Assembly: GCA_910587635.1 (NCBI GenBank)
Contig: CAJUNB010000012.1
Coordinates: 1 to 64,000, forward strand
Length of the DNA: 64,000 nucleotides
Origin: an uncultured Lachnospiraceae bacterium
GTDB taxonomy: Bacteria > Bacillota > Clostridia > Lachnospirales > Lachnospiraceae
Direction of reading: 5' to 3'
Below, piece after piece: positions 49,600 to 57,895 of the stretch. Within the stretch, counting starts at the first letter, position 1. Each line of letters starts with the position of its first letter. A program made the position numbers and the translations under genes. Below the pieces are notes generated by a model. The model made no database searches, had not been told where the DNA came from, and saw only the letters and a program-made list of their open reading frames with translations.

Positions 49600-50793
49600 A
49601 TGAAAATATGGAAAAGTTTGTTTTCAAAAGTTCAAAAAAAGAAAAAAGAGGAATATGTTCCTGCCGTGGCAGAAGAATATTCGGAAGAAGATGTACTGTG
49701 CAGAGATGATGTCAATCTGTACAATGGGGAAGAGCGGGCCCGGTATGTCCGTTCCTGCCTGGAGCAGATGAAAGATGCGGAACGGGAGATCGAGCAGCTG
49801 ACAAGAGAATATGAGACAGTGACTTCTTATCTGACAGATATTGAGGAGCTGGAAGATCTGCCTTCCGGCGAAAAATTTGACCTTTCCCAGATAGCGGACA
49901 GAGTGGCAGTCTATGAAAGAGAGAAAGACTCATATAGGGCGGGAAGCAGCCGTATGCCGGAAGTGTTGTTTCGTCAGGTGGAACGGATGGAAAACGAGAC
50001 AGAAGAGAGTATCAGAAAACTGACAGAGGCGGAAGCCTATCAGGATAAGATTCGTCAGGATATGCGTCGTCTGGATGGGGAGAGGCATGCTTTTCAGTAT
50101 AGAAAGCACGATCTGCAAAATTCTCTTGGGAATATGCGGGGGATGATAATTATCACAAGTTTTGCCTTCGTAACCTGTATGACCATTCTCTTTTTGCTGC
50201 AGGTGCTGATGCAGATGGATATCAGTATCGGTTATATTCTGACAGCTGCAGTTACGGTATTTACCGCTTTTTATATCTATATGAAATATACAGATGCGGT
50301 AAAAGAGAAAAGACAGGTGGAAAAGGCGATCAATAAGCTGATTCTTCTGCAGAATAAGGTCAAAATCCGCTATGTAAACAATACCAATCTGCTGGACTAT
50401 CTGTATGCCAAGTATAATGTAGGTTCTTCGGAAGATCTGATTCGGATGTGGGAAGTGTATCAGAAGGAAAAAGAAGAACGGGAGAAGGTCAGGGAACTGG
50501 ATATGGAACTGGACGCCCTGCGAAGAGAGCTTCTGACGATACTTCGGCGCTATCAGATCAGGGATCCTGAAATGTGGCTGGATCAGGTGAGTGCCATCGC
50601 CAATGAAAAGGAAATGGTGGAACTGAGACATCAGTTGATTTTACGGCGGCAAAAACTGCGTAAGCAGATGGAATATAATGAAAAACTGGGTGAAAATGCA
50701 AAAGGGGAAATCAAGTCTCTGGTGGAGGAATTTCCTGCTTTTGCCCCGGAGATCATGGAACAGATCTCCGATTTTGAAAAATCCTCCTGTTGA
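49600..50793 (+). CDS. Coiled-coil membrane protein
   Basis: 397 residues. A basic N-terminus (SLFSKVQKKKKEEY) is followed by coiled coil at about 45-180, two membrane helices (about 180-204 MIIITSFAFVTCMTILFLL, and 209-230 ISIGYILTAAVTVFTAFYIY), and a second coiled coil at about 235-390. The coils should both face the cytoplasm as a helical hairpin anchored by two helices. It is the last gene of the DUF5717 operon, so it may anchor the complex at the membrane. The next promoter overlaps its stop codon. Confidence 0.65.
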   Translation: MKIWKSLFSKVQKKKKEEYVPAVAEEYSEEDVLCRDDVNLYNGEERARYVRSCLEQMKDAEREIEQLTREYETVTSYLTDIEELEDLPSGEKFDLSQIADRVAVYEREKDSYRAGSSRMPEVLFRQVERMENETEESIRKLTEAEAYQDKIRQDMRRLDGERHAFQYRKHDLQNSLGNMRGMIIITSFAFVTCMTILFLLQVLMQMDISIGYILTAAVTVFTAFYIYMKYTDAVKEKRQVEKAINKLILLQNKVKIRYVNNTNLLDYLYAKYNVGSSEDLIRMWEVYQKEKEEREKVRELDMELDALRRELLTILRRYQIRDPEMWLDQVSAIANEKEMVELRHQLILRRQKLRKQMEYNEKLGENAKGEIKSLVEEFPAFAPEIMEQISDFEKSSC

Positions 50794-50818
50794 CATGGTT
50801 ACTTTATCATGGTAGTAT
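50790..50818 (+). promoter_or_regulatory. Promoter of the second amino acid ABC operon
   Basis: Perfect TTGACA (50790-50795) and TAGTAT (50813-50818) with a 17-base spacer. The -35 includes the stop codon of the upstream gene. Confidence 0.72.
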
Positions 50819-50851
50819 ACAAAAGTGAAATGAGATAAGGAGGAAAATATT

Positions 50852-51754
50852 ATGAAAAAATGTATTGCATTGCTTTGTATGCTGTCAATGACAGCGGCGC
50901 TGCTCACAGGATGTGGCAGCAGTGAAGATACGGCGCCTGAACAGTCCGGTAATACAGCGGCCGAGGCGGGAGGAGAGGAAGCAGCTCCTGTAGAAGAAGC
51001 GGCAGCAGTAGAAACCGAGGCAGATGGGGCAGAGGGGGAGCGGACTACCTTTACGGTGGGTTTTGACGCAGAGTTTCCTCCCTATGGTTATAAGGATGAT
51101 TCCGGTGAATATGTAGGGTTTGATCTGGATCTGGCCCGTGCCGTGTGTGAAAAGAATGGATGGGAGTTTGTTGCACAGCCGATTGACTGGGATGCCAAAG
51201 ATATGGAGCTGTCTTCCGGCGCTATCGATTGTATCTGGAATGGTTTTACAATGAATGGCAGGGAAGACGCCTATACATGGAGTGTTCCTTATATTGATAA
51301 CAGTCAGGTATTTGTCGTACCGGTGGAAGGCGGTATTGCTTCCAAGGAAGATCTGGCAGGTAAAGTAGTGGGGGTACAGAAGGATTCTTCCGCGCTGGCA
51401 GCTCTCACGGATGAAGAAAATCAGGAGAACCTGGATTTGTCCGCATCTTTTGCCGATCTTGTGGAATATGCGGATTACAATACAGCGTTTATGGATCTGG
51501 AGGCAGGCGCTATTGAAGCCCTGGCTATTGACATCGGTGTGGCATCCTATCAGATCGAGTCAAGAGGGGATGGCTATGTCATACTGGAAGAGCCTCTTTC
51601 TACAGAGCAGTATGGCATCGGTTTTTTGAAAGGCAACGATGAGCTGAAAGATACGGTAGAGAGTTCTCTGCTGGAATTGCATGCAGAGGGTGTCGTAGAG
51701 AAGACTGCTGCTACGTATGGCATTGATTCTTCTATGATCTGTCTTGGGAAATAA
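50852..51754 (+). CDS. Amino acid ABC transporter substrate-binding lipoprotein
   Basis: 300 residues after AAGGAGG. Lipoprotein signal LCMLSMTAALLTGC, an acidic Ala/Glu linker to about residue 65, then the SBP_bac_3 domain: TFTVGFDAEFPPYGYKDDSG, EYVGFDLDLARAVCEKNGWE, WDAKDMELSSGAIDCIWNGF, FTMNGREDAYTWSVPYIDNS and GKVVGVQKDSSALAAL. It binds a polar amino acid, possibly Gln, Arg or Cys. A hairpin after its stop separates it from the permease gene. Confidence 0.9.
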   Translation: MKKCIALLCMLSMTAALLTGCGSSEDTAPEQSGNTAAEAGGEEAAPVEEAAAVETEADGAEGERTTFTVGFDAEFPPYGYKDDSGEYVGFDLDLARAVCEKNGWEFVAQPIDWDAKDMELSSGAIDCIWNGFTMNGREDAYTWSVPYIDNSQVFVVPVEGGIASKEDLAGKVVGVQKDSSALAALTDEENQENLDLSASFADLVEYADYNTAFMDLEAGAIEALAIDIGVASYQIESRGDGYVILEEPLSTEQYGIGFLKGNDELKDTVESSLLELHAEGVVEKTAATYGIDSSMICLGK

Positions 51755-51765
51755 TAAAGCTGATA

Positions 51766-51799
51766 ATAAGGGGTGAATGGGGAATCCTTCATCCCTTAT
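51766..51799 (+). promoter_or_regulatory. Intra-operon hairpin between binding protein and permease genes
   Basis: 11-bp stem ATAAGGGGTGA/TCATCCCTTAT (one G-U pair) without a T run. Such hairpins often stabilise the upstream part of the mRNA so the binding protein is made in excess. Function inferred. Confidence 0.5.
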
Positions 51800-51833
51800 C
51801 CATTGTACTGTATTGGCCGGGAGGATTTACGTT

Positions 51834-52484
51834 ATGAATTTTACTTTGATGGTAACGCAGTTGGGCGAGGGTATGGTTATAACAGTGGAAATTTTCTTTC
51901 TGACACTGCTGTTTTCACTACCTCTGGGGCTGGTTATTTCCTTTGGACGGATGTCCAGACGTTTTCTGCTGCGAACGCTTACCAAAATTTACATATCGGT
52001 GATGCGGGGGACGCCCCTGATGCTGCAGCTCATTGTCGTATATTTTGCCCCATATTATGTGTTTGGTATCAAGATTTCGGCCTCCTACCGTTTTACGGCG
52101 GTTATTCTGGCGTTTGCCCTGAATTATGCTGCTTATTTCGCAGAAATTTACAGGGGCGGTATTGAGTCTATGCCAATCGGGCAGTACGAAGCGGCTCAGG
52201 TGTTGGGATACAGCAGAGTACAGACATTTTTTAAGATCATTCTGCCGCAGGTGATCAAACGGATTCTCCCGTCTGTTACCAATGAGACGATCACGCTCGT
52301 AAAGGATACTTCCCTGGCTTTTGTACTGGCTGTGGTGGAGATGTTCACGGCGGCAAAACAGATAGCGGCAAAAGAAACAACGATCATTCCCCTGATGGCG
52401 GCCGGCGTGTTCTATTACCTGTTCAATCTTATTGTGGCGGCTTTTATGGAACATCTGGAAAAGCGGATGGGTTACTACAGATAG
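51834..52484 (+). CDS. Amino acid ABC transporter permease
   Basis: 216 residues from the ATG following GGGAGG at 10 bases; the in-frame start at 51777 lies in the hairpin region. Motifs: ISVMRGTPLMLQLIVVYFAP (RGTPL), LNYAAYFAEIYRGGIESMP, and the EAA loop YEAAQVLGYSRVQTFFKIIL followed by PQVIKRILPSVTNE. Five membrane helices. It should work with the binding protein and the ATPase that follows 9 bases downstream. Confidence 0.92.
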   Translation: MNFTLMVTQLGEGMVITVEIFFLTLLFSLPLGLVISFGRMSRRFLLRTLTKIYISVMRGTPLMLQLIVVYFAPYYVFGIKISASYRFTAVILAFALNYAAYFAEIYRGGIESMPIGQYEAAQVLGYSRVQTFFKIILPQVIKRILPSVTNETITLVKDTSLAFVLAVVEMFTAAKQIAAKETTIIPLMAAGVFYYLFNLIVAAFMEHLEKRMGYYR

Positions 52485-52493
52485 GAGAACAAT

Positions 52494-53249
52494 ATGAAAT
52501 ATCTGGAAATCGACCATTTGAAAAAAACTTTTGACAATCTGCAGGTGCTGAAAGATATCTCCCTTTCGGTGGAGGAAGGGGAAGTGGTATCCATTATCGG
52601 GCCTTCCGGTTCCGGCAAGTCTACATTGCTGCGTTGCGCTACTATGCTGGAAAAGATGAGCGGCGGCAGTCTTTCCTATATGGGGGAGAAAGCTGCCTGG
52701 GAAGAGAACGGAAAATGTGTCTATGCATCGAAAAATGACCTGAAACGAATCCGTAAAAATTACGGACTTGTCTTCCAGAGTTTCCATCTTTTTCCCCACT
52801 ATACCGTAATGAAAAATATTACGGATGCGCCCATCAGTGTAGATCATGTGTCAAAAGCCGAAGCGCAGGCCCGGGGAGAAAAACTGCTTATGCAGCTGGG
52901 CCTGGAAGACAAAAAGGATGCCTATCCCTATCAGCTCTCCGGGGGACAGCAGCAGCGGGTATCGATTGCCCGGGCACTGGCGCTGCAGCCGAAAATCCTG
53001 TTTTTTGATGAGCCCACTTCGGCTCTGGATCCCGAGCTGACAGGAGAGGTGCTGAAGGTCATAAAGGAATTGGCAAGGGAAAAGATGACGATGATCATCG
53101 TAACTCATGAGATGCAGTTCGCCAGGGAGTTGTCTGACCGGATTATCTTTATGGAAGAAGGCTATATCCGACAACAGGGAACACCGGAAGAGCTGTTCGG
53201 CAGTCCTGATGTGCGTGTCAAAGAATTTATCGGTAAGTTTCAGGCGTAA
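52494..53249 (+). CDS. Amino acid ABC transporter ATP-binding protein
   Basis: 251 residues. Walker A GPSGSGKST, Q-loop LVFQSFHLF, signature LSGGQQQRVSIARALALQP, Walker B ILFFDEPTSALDPELTG, H-loop IIVTHEMQFA. A small insert (EKAAWEENGKCVYASKND) follows the first beta sheet, as seen in some clostridial GlnQ-like ATPases. It powers the adjacent permease. Confidence 0.93.
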   Translation: MKYLEIDHLKKTFDNLQVLKDISLSVEEGEVVSIIGPSGSGKSTLLRCATMLEKMSGGSLSYMGEKAAWEENGKCVYASKNDLKRIRKNYGLVFQSFHLFPHYTVMKNITDAPISVDHVSKAEAQARGEKLLMQLGLEDKKDAYPYQLSGGQQQRVSIARALALQPKILFFDEPTSALDPELTGEVLKVIKELAREKMTMIIVTHEMQFARELSDRIIFMEEGYIRQQGTPEELFGSPDVRVKEFIGKFQA

Positions 53250-53291
53250 AATTTTATGTTTTAATTTTTGCAGTAGAAATTTCTGAATTGT

Positions 53292-53320
53292 TTGCAATGT
53301 TGAAACAGTTGTGATATGAT
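53292..53320 (+). promoter_or_regulatory. Promoter of the YjfB-like gene
   Basis: TTGCAA (53292-53297) and TATGAT (53315-53320) with a 17-base spacer; start about 25 bases before the TTG codon. Confidence 0.62.
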
Positions 53321-53351
53321 AGCTTTATCAGTGGTAAAGGGAGGGATTCAT

Positions 53352-53543
53352 TTGGATATTCCGGCAGTATCGACGGCGCTTTCGCAAATAGAGACTTTGG
53401 GAAATGTAGGGACAGCACTTCTTGGTAAATCGCTTGATTCCGTCAGGGAATTAGGAGATGCCATGGTGGAGATGATCGATTCCGCAGCGATGGAGCTTTC
53501 GGTCAATCCTGGTGTGGGCGGCAATATAGACATTCGAGTATAG
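53352..53543 (+). CDS. YjfB-family small protein
   Basis: 63 residues from a TTG codon 8 bases after GGGAGG. The sequence begins DIPAVSTALSQIETLGNVGT and continues with LLGKSLDSVRELGDAMVEMI and VNPGVGGNIDIRV, the pattern of the YjfB 'putative motility protein' family. It is small and soluble with an amphipathic helix. No motility genes are in the window, so the family name may mislead. It has its own promoter. Confidence 0.7.
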   Translation: MDIPAVSTALSQIETLGNVGTALLGKSLDSVRELGDAMVEMIDSAAMELSVNPGVGGNIDIRV

Positions 53544-53628
53544 GGATTGAATGGAATCGTTGCATACTTTTGACAGTTAAATACAAATACCCTTGTTCAC
53601 TTAGGGGAGAATAAAAATATATAGAAAT

Positions 53629-53734
53629 ATCTTCAGGGTCGGGTTAATTTCCCTACCGGTGGTACAGCCCACGAGCCGTAAGGCAGATTCGGTGCAACTC
53701 CGAAGCCGACAGTAAAGTCTGGATGAAAGAAGAT
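53629..53734 (+). ncRNA. FMN riboswitch (RFN element)
   Basis: All conserved RFN blocks are present: AGGGTCGGG, CCCTACCGGTGG, GCCCACGAGC, GGTGCAACTCCGAAGCCGAC and AGTCTGGATGAAAGAAGAT, closed by an ATCTTC/GAAGAT-type P1 stem. FMN binding favours the downstream terminator and reduces rib operon transcription. Confidence 0.97.
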
Positions 53735-53797
53735 AAGGCAGAACAGATGTGCATAGTACGTGTAGCGTGGTATGTGTGTCTGTTTGTGTGATGATAG

Positions 53798-53829
53798 ACT
53801 CTGAAATGGAAACATTTCGGAGTTTTTTT
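53798..53829 (+). terminator. Riboswitch-controlled terminator of the rib operon
   Basis: Stem ACTCTGAAATG/CATTTCGGAGT with a GAAA loop and seven T's, about 64 bases after the aptamer and before ribD. Confidence 0.9.
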
Positions 53830-53865
53830 ATGCTATAGGAATGCGAGAAAATGACTGCTAAAGCA
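53830..53865. repeat. ATGCTATAGGAA element, second copy
   Basis: ATGCTATAGGAA (53830-53841) repeats the left arm at 12889-12900; here the right arm is replaced and a separate hairpin GACTGC/GCAGTC follows. It lies directly after a terminator, as does the first copy. Confidence 0.45.
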
Positions 53866-53912
53866 GTCTGTTTGCGACCCGGCTAAGGTTTTGCAGAATC
53901 AGGAGGATATAG

Positions 53913-55001
53913 ATGAAAGAAGACGTATTTTTTATGGAAAGGGCGCTTGCTCTGGCAAAGAAGGGAACAGGCAGGGTGAATCCCAATCCGATGGTGGGAG
54001 CGGTCATCGTCAAAGACGGAACGATCATTGGCGAGGGATGGCATGAGCGGTTCGGCGGCCTTCATGCGGAGCGGAACGCCCTGGCGGCGTGTCAGGTATC
54101 GGTGGCAGGAGCCACTCTCTATGTGACGCTGGAGCCCTGTTGCCACTATGGGAAGACTCCTCCCTGTACGGAAGCGATATTGGAGCATCATATTGCCAGA
54201 GTAGTCATTGGCTCTTTGGATCCGAATCCTCTTGTAGCAGGAAAGGGGATGCGGATTCTCCGGGAAAAGGGAATTTCTGTGGCAGAAGGAGTTCTGAAGG
54301 AAAAATGTGATGGGATAAATGAAGTATTTTTTCATTATATCAGGACGAAGACTCCCTATGTGACGATGAAATATGCCATGACTCTGGATGGGAAGATCGC
54401 TACCAGGGCAGGACACTCCAAATGGATTACAGGCAATCCGGCCCGGGTTCGGGTGCACGAGGACAGGAACCGCCATATGTCCATTATGACGGGAGTGGGA
54501 ACGGTACTGACGGATGATCCGATGCTGAACTGTCGTCTGCCGGGAGGGAGGCAACCGGTTCGGCTGATTTTGGATACCCATTTGCGTACCCCTTTAACGG
54601 CGCAGGTGATAACTACGGCAGGAGAGATTCCCACATGGCTGCTGACATGCTGTGAAGATACAGAAAAACAGGAAAGATACAGAGAAAAGGGCTGTCAGGT
54701 ACTGAAAATGGCAGAAAAGGACGGACATGTGGATCTGTGTCAGGCTATGAAACTCTTGGGAGAGAGAGGAATTGACAGTATCTATCTGGAAGGGGGAGAA
54801 AGGCTGAACGGAGCTGCGCTGGAGGCTGGAATTGTCCGGGCGGTGCACTGCTATATCGGTGCAAAATTTTTTGGAGGAAGTGACGCCAGGACGCCGGTAG
54901 GGGGAAATGGTGTGGAGCTTCCCGGTCAGGCTCCTGGCGTGGAAATCAGGGACGTCACTTTTTACGGAGAAGATATTTTAGTCGAGGGTGTATTACTGTA
55001 A
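53913..55001 (+). CDS. ribD: Bifunctional riboflavin deaminase/reductase
   Basis: 362 residues. The N-terminal deaminase has HAERNAL and EPCCHYGKTPPC, the zinc ligands and catalytic Glu. The reductase domain starts near VTMKYAMTLDGKIATRAGHS and includes VGTVLTDDPMLNCR, LDTHLRTP and YLEGGERLNGAAL. It performs the second and third steps of the pyrimidine branch of riboflavin synthesis. AGGAGG precedes the ATG. First gene of ribD-ribE-ribBA-ribH. Confidence 0.96.
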   Translation: MKEDVFFMERALALAKKGTGRVNPNPMVGAVIVKDGTIIGEGWHERFGGLHAERNALAACQVSVAGATLYVTLEPCCHYGKTPPCTEAILEHHIARVVIGSLDPNPLVAGKGMRILREKGISVAEGVLKEKCDGINEVFFHYIRTKTPYVTMKYAMTLDGKIATRAGHSKWITGNPARVRVHEDRNRHMSIMTGVGTVLTDDPMLNCRLPGGRQPVRLILDTHLRTPLTAQVITTAGEIPTWLLTCCEDTEKQERYREKGCQVLKMAEKDGHVDLCQAMKLLGERGIDSIYLEGGERLNGAALEAGIVRAVHCYIGAKFFGGSDARTPVGGNGVELPGQAPGVEIRDVTFYGEDILVEGVLL

Positions 55002-55137
55002 ATGTCCCGGATGGCGATGGTCGACAAGGCATATAGGGGGGATTGAGAAAGTATTGGCTGAAGCGTGGAGTAATCGGCTTTCATGTGATGGCAGGAGGAC
55101 TGGGAGAAAAATTGAGGACAGAGGAGGTAAGCAATAC

Positions 55138-55845
55138 ATGTTTACGGGAATTATAGAGGAGATCGGTATCATACGGAAGATTCAGAGGGGACAGGTATCC
55201 GGGAAGCTGACGATAGGGGCATATAAGGTGCTGTCGGATGCGAAAGTGGGGGACAGTATTGCGGTAAACGGTATTTGCCTGACTGTGACAAGCCTCGTCC
55301 CGGACGGTTTTACCGTGGATGTGATGCACGAGACATTTGACAGGAGCAATGTGGGTTCTTTCCGGGTGGGGACAAAAGTGAATCTGGAGAGGGCCATGGC
55401 TGCGGACGGCAGATTTGGCGGCCATATCGTAGCCGGTCATATCGATGATACCGGTACTATAGAAAAACGCTGGAAAGATGAGAATGCCGTCTGGTATGAG
55501 ATCAAAGCACCGGCGCATGTCATGCGTTATCTGGTGGAAAAGGGTTCTATAGCCATCGACGGTGTCAGTCTTACTGTAGCGAAAGTGGAGAAAGACCGCT
55601 TCTATGTGTCTGTCATTCCCCATACGGAAGATATGACAATTATGTCAGAAAAAAGAGCTGGGGATCGGGTAAACCTGGAAAATGACTGTATCGGTAAATA
55701 TGTGGAAAAACTGCTTGGCCTATGCAGTGATGCAGTGGCAGGCACAGCAGAGAGGGTGACAGGGGCTGATCGGAAGAGAAATGGAACAGACAAGAAAGGA
55801 AATGTGACAGAAAAACTTTTGGCAGAGAATGGATTCTTACTGTAA
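55138..55845 (+). CDS. ribE: Riboflavin synthase alpha chain
   Basis: 235 residues beginning MFTGIIEEIG after GGAGG; earlier in-frame starts belong to the ribD end. The two lumazine-binding repeats show VGDSIAVNGICLTVTSL and GRFGGHIVAGHIDDTG in the first, and KGSIAIDGVSLTVAKV with SVIPHT in the second. It dismutates two lumazines to riboflavin. The C-terminal 35 residues (after YVEKLLGL) are an unusual charged tail. Confidence 0.95.
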   Translation: MFTGIIEEIGIIRKIQRGQVSGKLTIGAYKVLSDAKVGDSIAVNGICLTVTSLVPDGFTVDVMHETFDRSNVGSFRVGTKVNLERAMAADGRFGGHIVAGHIDDTGTIEKRWKDENAVWYEIKAPAHVMRYLVEKGSIAIDGVSLTVAKVEKDRFYVSVIPHTEDMTIMSEKRAGDRVNLENDCIGKYVEKLLGLCSDAVAGTAERVTGADRKRNGTDKKGNVTEKLLAENGFLL

Positions 55846-55878
55846 GAAATAAAAAATTAATAAGGAAGGAACAGGAAA

Positions 55879-57144
55879 ATGAGTCAGGAAACGAAGGAAA
55901 CAGATAAGACAAATAAAAAGACAACAGGTTTTGGAACGATCGAGCAGGCACTGGAAGAATTGCAAAGGGGACACATTATTATGGTGACAGATGATGAAGA
56001 CCGGGAAAATGAGGGAGATTTCATCTGTGCGGCACAGTTTGCAGACTGCGACAACGTGAATTTTATGGCAGCGTACGGAAAGGGGCTGATCTGCATGCCT
56101 ATGAGTGGGGAATATTGCGACAGATTGATGCTTCCCCAGATGGTATCGGAAAACAAAGATAACCATGAGACAGCCTTTACTGTGTCTATAGACTATACGG
56201 GGACGACCACGGGCATTTCTGCAGAGGAAAGAAGTATGACAGCGATGCACTGTGTCAGAGAAGAGGCAAGACCGGAAGACTTCCGGCGGCCGGGGCATAT
56301 GTTTCCTCTGCGGGCAAAGAAAAACGGGGTACTGGAACGGCCGGGGCATACGGAGGCGACGGTGGATTTGATGCGGCTGGCCGGGCTGAAGGAATGCGGT
56401 CTGTGCTGCGAGATCATGAGAGAGGACGGTACGATGATGCGCACCTCGGAGCTTCTGGAGCTGGCGAAGGCTCAGGAAATTGTCTGTGTCACGATCAAAG
56501 CATTGCAGGAATACCGGAAACGAAAAGAAAAGCTGGTGAGCAGGGAGGCTGTGACGGGCCTGCCTACAAAATACGGAGATTTTATGGCATATGCCTATGT
56601 GAATGTATTAAATGGAGAGCATCATGTGGCACTGGTAAAAGGAGAGATTGGAGACGGAAAAGACCTGCTCTGCCGTGTTCATTCCGAGTGTCTGACGGGA
56701 GATGCCTTCGGGTCTGCCAGATGTGACTGTGGAGAGCAGCTGGAGTCTTCCATGAGGGAGATCGAAAGGGAAGGAAGAGGTATCCTGCTCTATATGCGTC
56801 AGGAGGGGCGGGGCATTGGCCTTGTCAATAAGCTGAAAGCCTATGCCCTGCAGGATCAGGGAATGGATACGCTGGAGGCCAATCTGGCACTGGGATTTGC
56901 AGGAGATGAGAGAGAATATTTCATCGGTGCACAGATATTGCGGGATTTAGGAGCCAAATCCCTTCGGCTTCTGACGAATAACCCGGATAAGATTTACGAA
57001 CTTTCCGACTATGGTCTGGAGATCAAACAGCGGATTCCTATCCAGATCGCAGCTGGGAAATACAACAGTTTTTATTTGCGGACGAAACAGCTCCGCATGG
57101 GACACATGGTAAATTATGAGGCTGTGGAGCGGGATGTAGAGTAA
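55879..57144 (+). CDS. ribBA: Bifunctional DHBP synthase / GTP cyclohydrolase II
   Basis: 421 residues. The DHBP synthase half has MVTDDEDRENEGDFICAA, GLICMPMSGEYCDRL, HCVREEARPEDFRRPGHMFP and RPGHTEATVDLMRLAGL. The GTP cyclohydrolase half has VHSECLTGDAFGSARCDCGE (zinc Cys), LLYMRQEGRGIGLVNKLKAY and RLLTNNPDKI. It provides both precursors for RibH and RibD. It lies 33 bases after ribE. Confidence 0.96.
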   Translation: MSQETKETDKTNKKTTGFGTIEQALEELQRGHIIMVTDDEDRENEGDFICAAQFADCDNVNFMAAYGKGLICMPMSGEYCDRLMLPQMVSENKDNHETAFTVSIDYTGTTTGISAEERSMTAMHCVREEARPEDFRRPGHMFPLRAKKNGVLERPGHTEATVDLMRLAGLKECGLCCEIMREDGTMMRTSELLELAKAQEIVCVTIKALQEYRKRKEKLVSREAVTGLPTKYGDFMAYAYVNVLNGEHHVALVKGEIGDGKDLLCRVHSECLTGDAFGSARCDCGEQLESSMREIEREGRGILLYMRQEGRGIGLVNKLKAYALQDQGMDTLEANLALGFAGDEREYFIGAQILRDLGAKSLRLLTNNPDKIYELSDYGLEIKQRIPIQIAAGKYNSFYLRTKQLRMGHMVNYEAVERDVE

Positions 57145-57249
57145 AGATTGGAAAGATATAGGAAATGGACGGAAATATAAAAGGAAAGTAATAAGAAATT
57201 TTGCAGCTTTGATTGAACCAATTATAAAATAAAAATGGAGGAGAGAAAA

Positions 57250-57717
57250 ATGAGAACAGTAGAAGGAAAAATGACAGGAAAAGGGATGAAAGTGGGCATT
57301 GTTGCGGCCAGGTTCAATGAGTTCATTACATCCAAGCTGCTGGGAGGCGCACTGGATATGCTGCACAGACACGAGGTGGCAGAAGAGGATATCACAACGG
57401 CCTGGGTACCGGGGGCATTTGAGATTCCGGTGATAGCCAAAAAGATGGCGGAAAGCGGCAAATACGATGCAGTGATCTGTCTGGGAGCTGTCATCCGGGG
57501 TTCCACTTCCCACTATGATTATGTGTGCAATGAAGTGTCCAAAGGAATCGCCCAGGTATCGATGGGAAACGGCCTACCGGTTATGTTCGGGGTACTGACC
57601 TGTGAGAATATTGAGCAGGCAATAGAACGGGCAGGGACGAAGGCCGGCAATAAAGGAGCAGAGTGTGCCAACGGCGCCATCGAGATGGTGAATCTGATGC
57701 GGGAGCTGGAAGGGTAG
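57250..57717 (+). CDS. ribH: 6,7-dimethyl-8-ribityllumazine synthase
   Basis: 155 residues from the ATG at 57250; an in-frame ATG at 57235 lies in the ribosome binding site GGAGGAGAG. Motifs: GIVAARFNEFIT, WVPGAFEIPVIAKKMA, CLGAVIRGSTSHYDYVCNEV and PVMFGVLTCENIEQAI. It condenses DHBP with the pyrimidine to the lumazine used by RibE. Last gene of the riboflavin operon. Confidence 0.96.
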   Translation: MRTVEGKMTGKGMKVGIVAARFNEFITSKLLGGALDMLHRHEVAEEDITTAWVPGAFEIPVIAKKMAESGKYDAVICLGAVIRGSTSHYDYVCNEVSKGIAQVSMGNGLPVMFGVLTCENIEQAIERAGTKAGNKGAECANGAIEMVNLMRELEG

Positions 57718-57779
57718 AAGGTTTATCTCCATGCAGCGTAGCGACATCGGCAGGAAAATGAAAAAGAAAATAAAATCTA

Positions 57780-57817
57780 TTGATATGCCAATTCTAAGTA
57801 CCGTATAATAAGTACGG
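57780..57817 (+). promoter_or_regulatory. Promoter of ispF, with palindrome over -10
   Basis: TTGATA (57780-57785) and TATAAT (57804-57809) with an 18-base spacer. CCGTA...TACGG (57801-57817) flanks the -10 symmetrically and may be an operator. Confidence 0.55.
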
Positions 57818-57895
57818 AAACGAAAACATAATTAAGGATAACCGGAATGAAGTACAAGTGGAAACAAATAAACGGGAACGGATGGGAGAGACAGT

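Noticed and set aside
53544..53628. Defined promoter for the rib operon
   Set aside because: TTGCAT and TTGACA occur near 53559-53574, but no convincing -10 at the right distance was found, so no promoter is listed.
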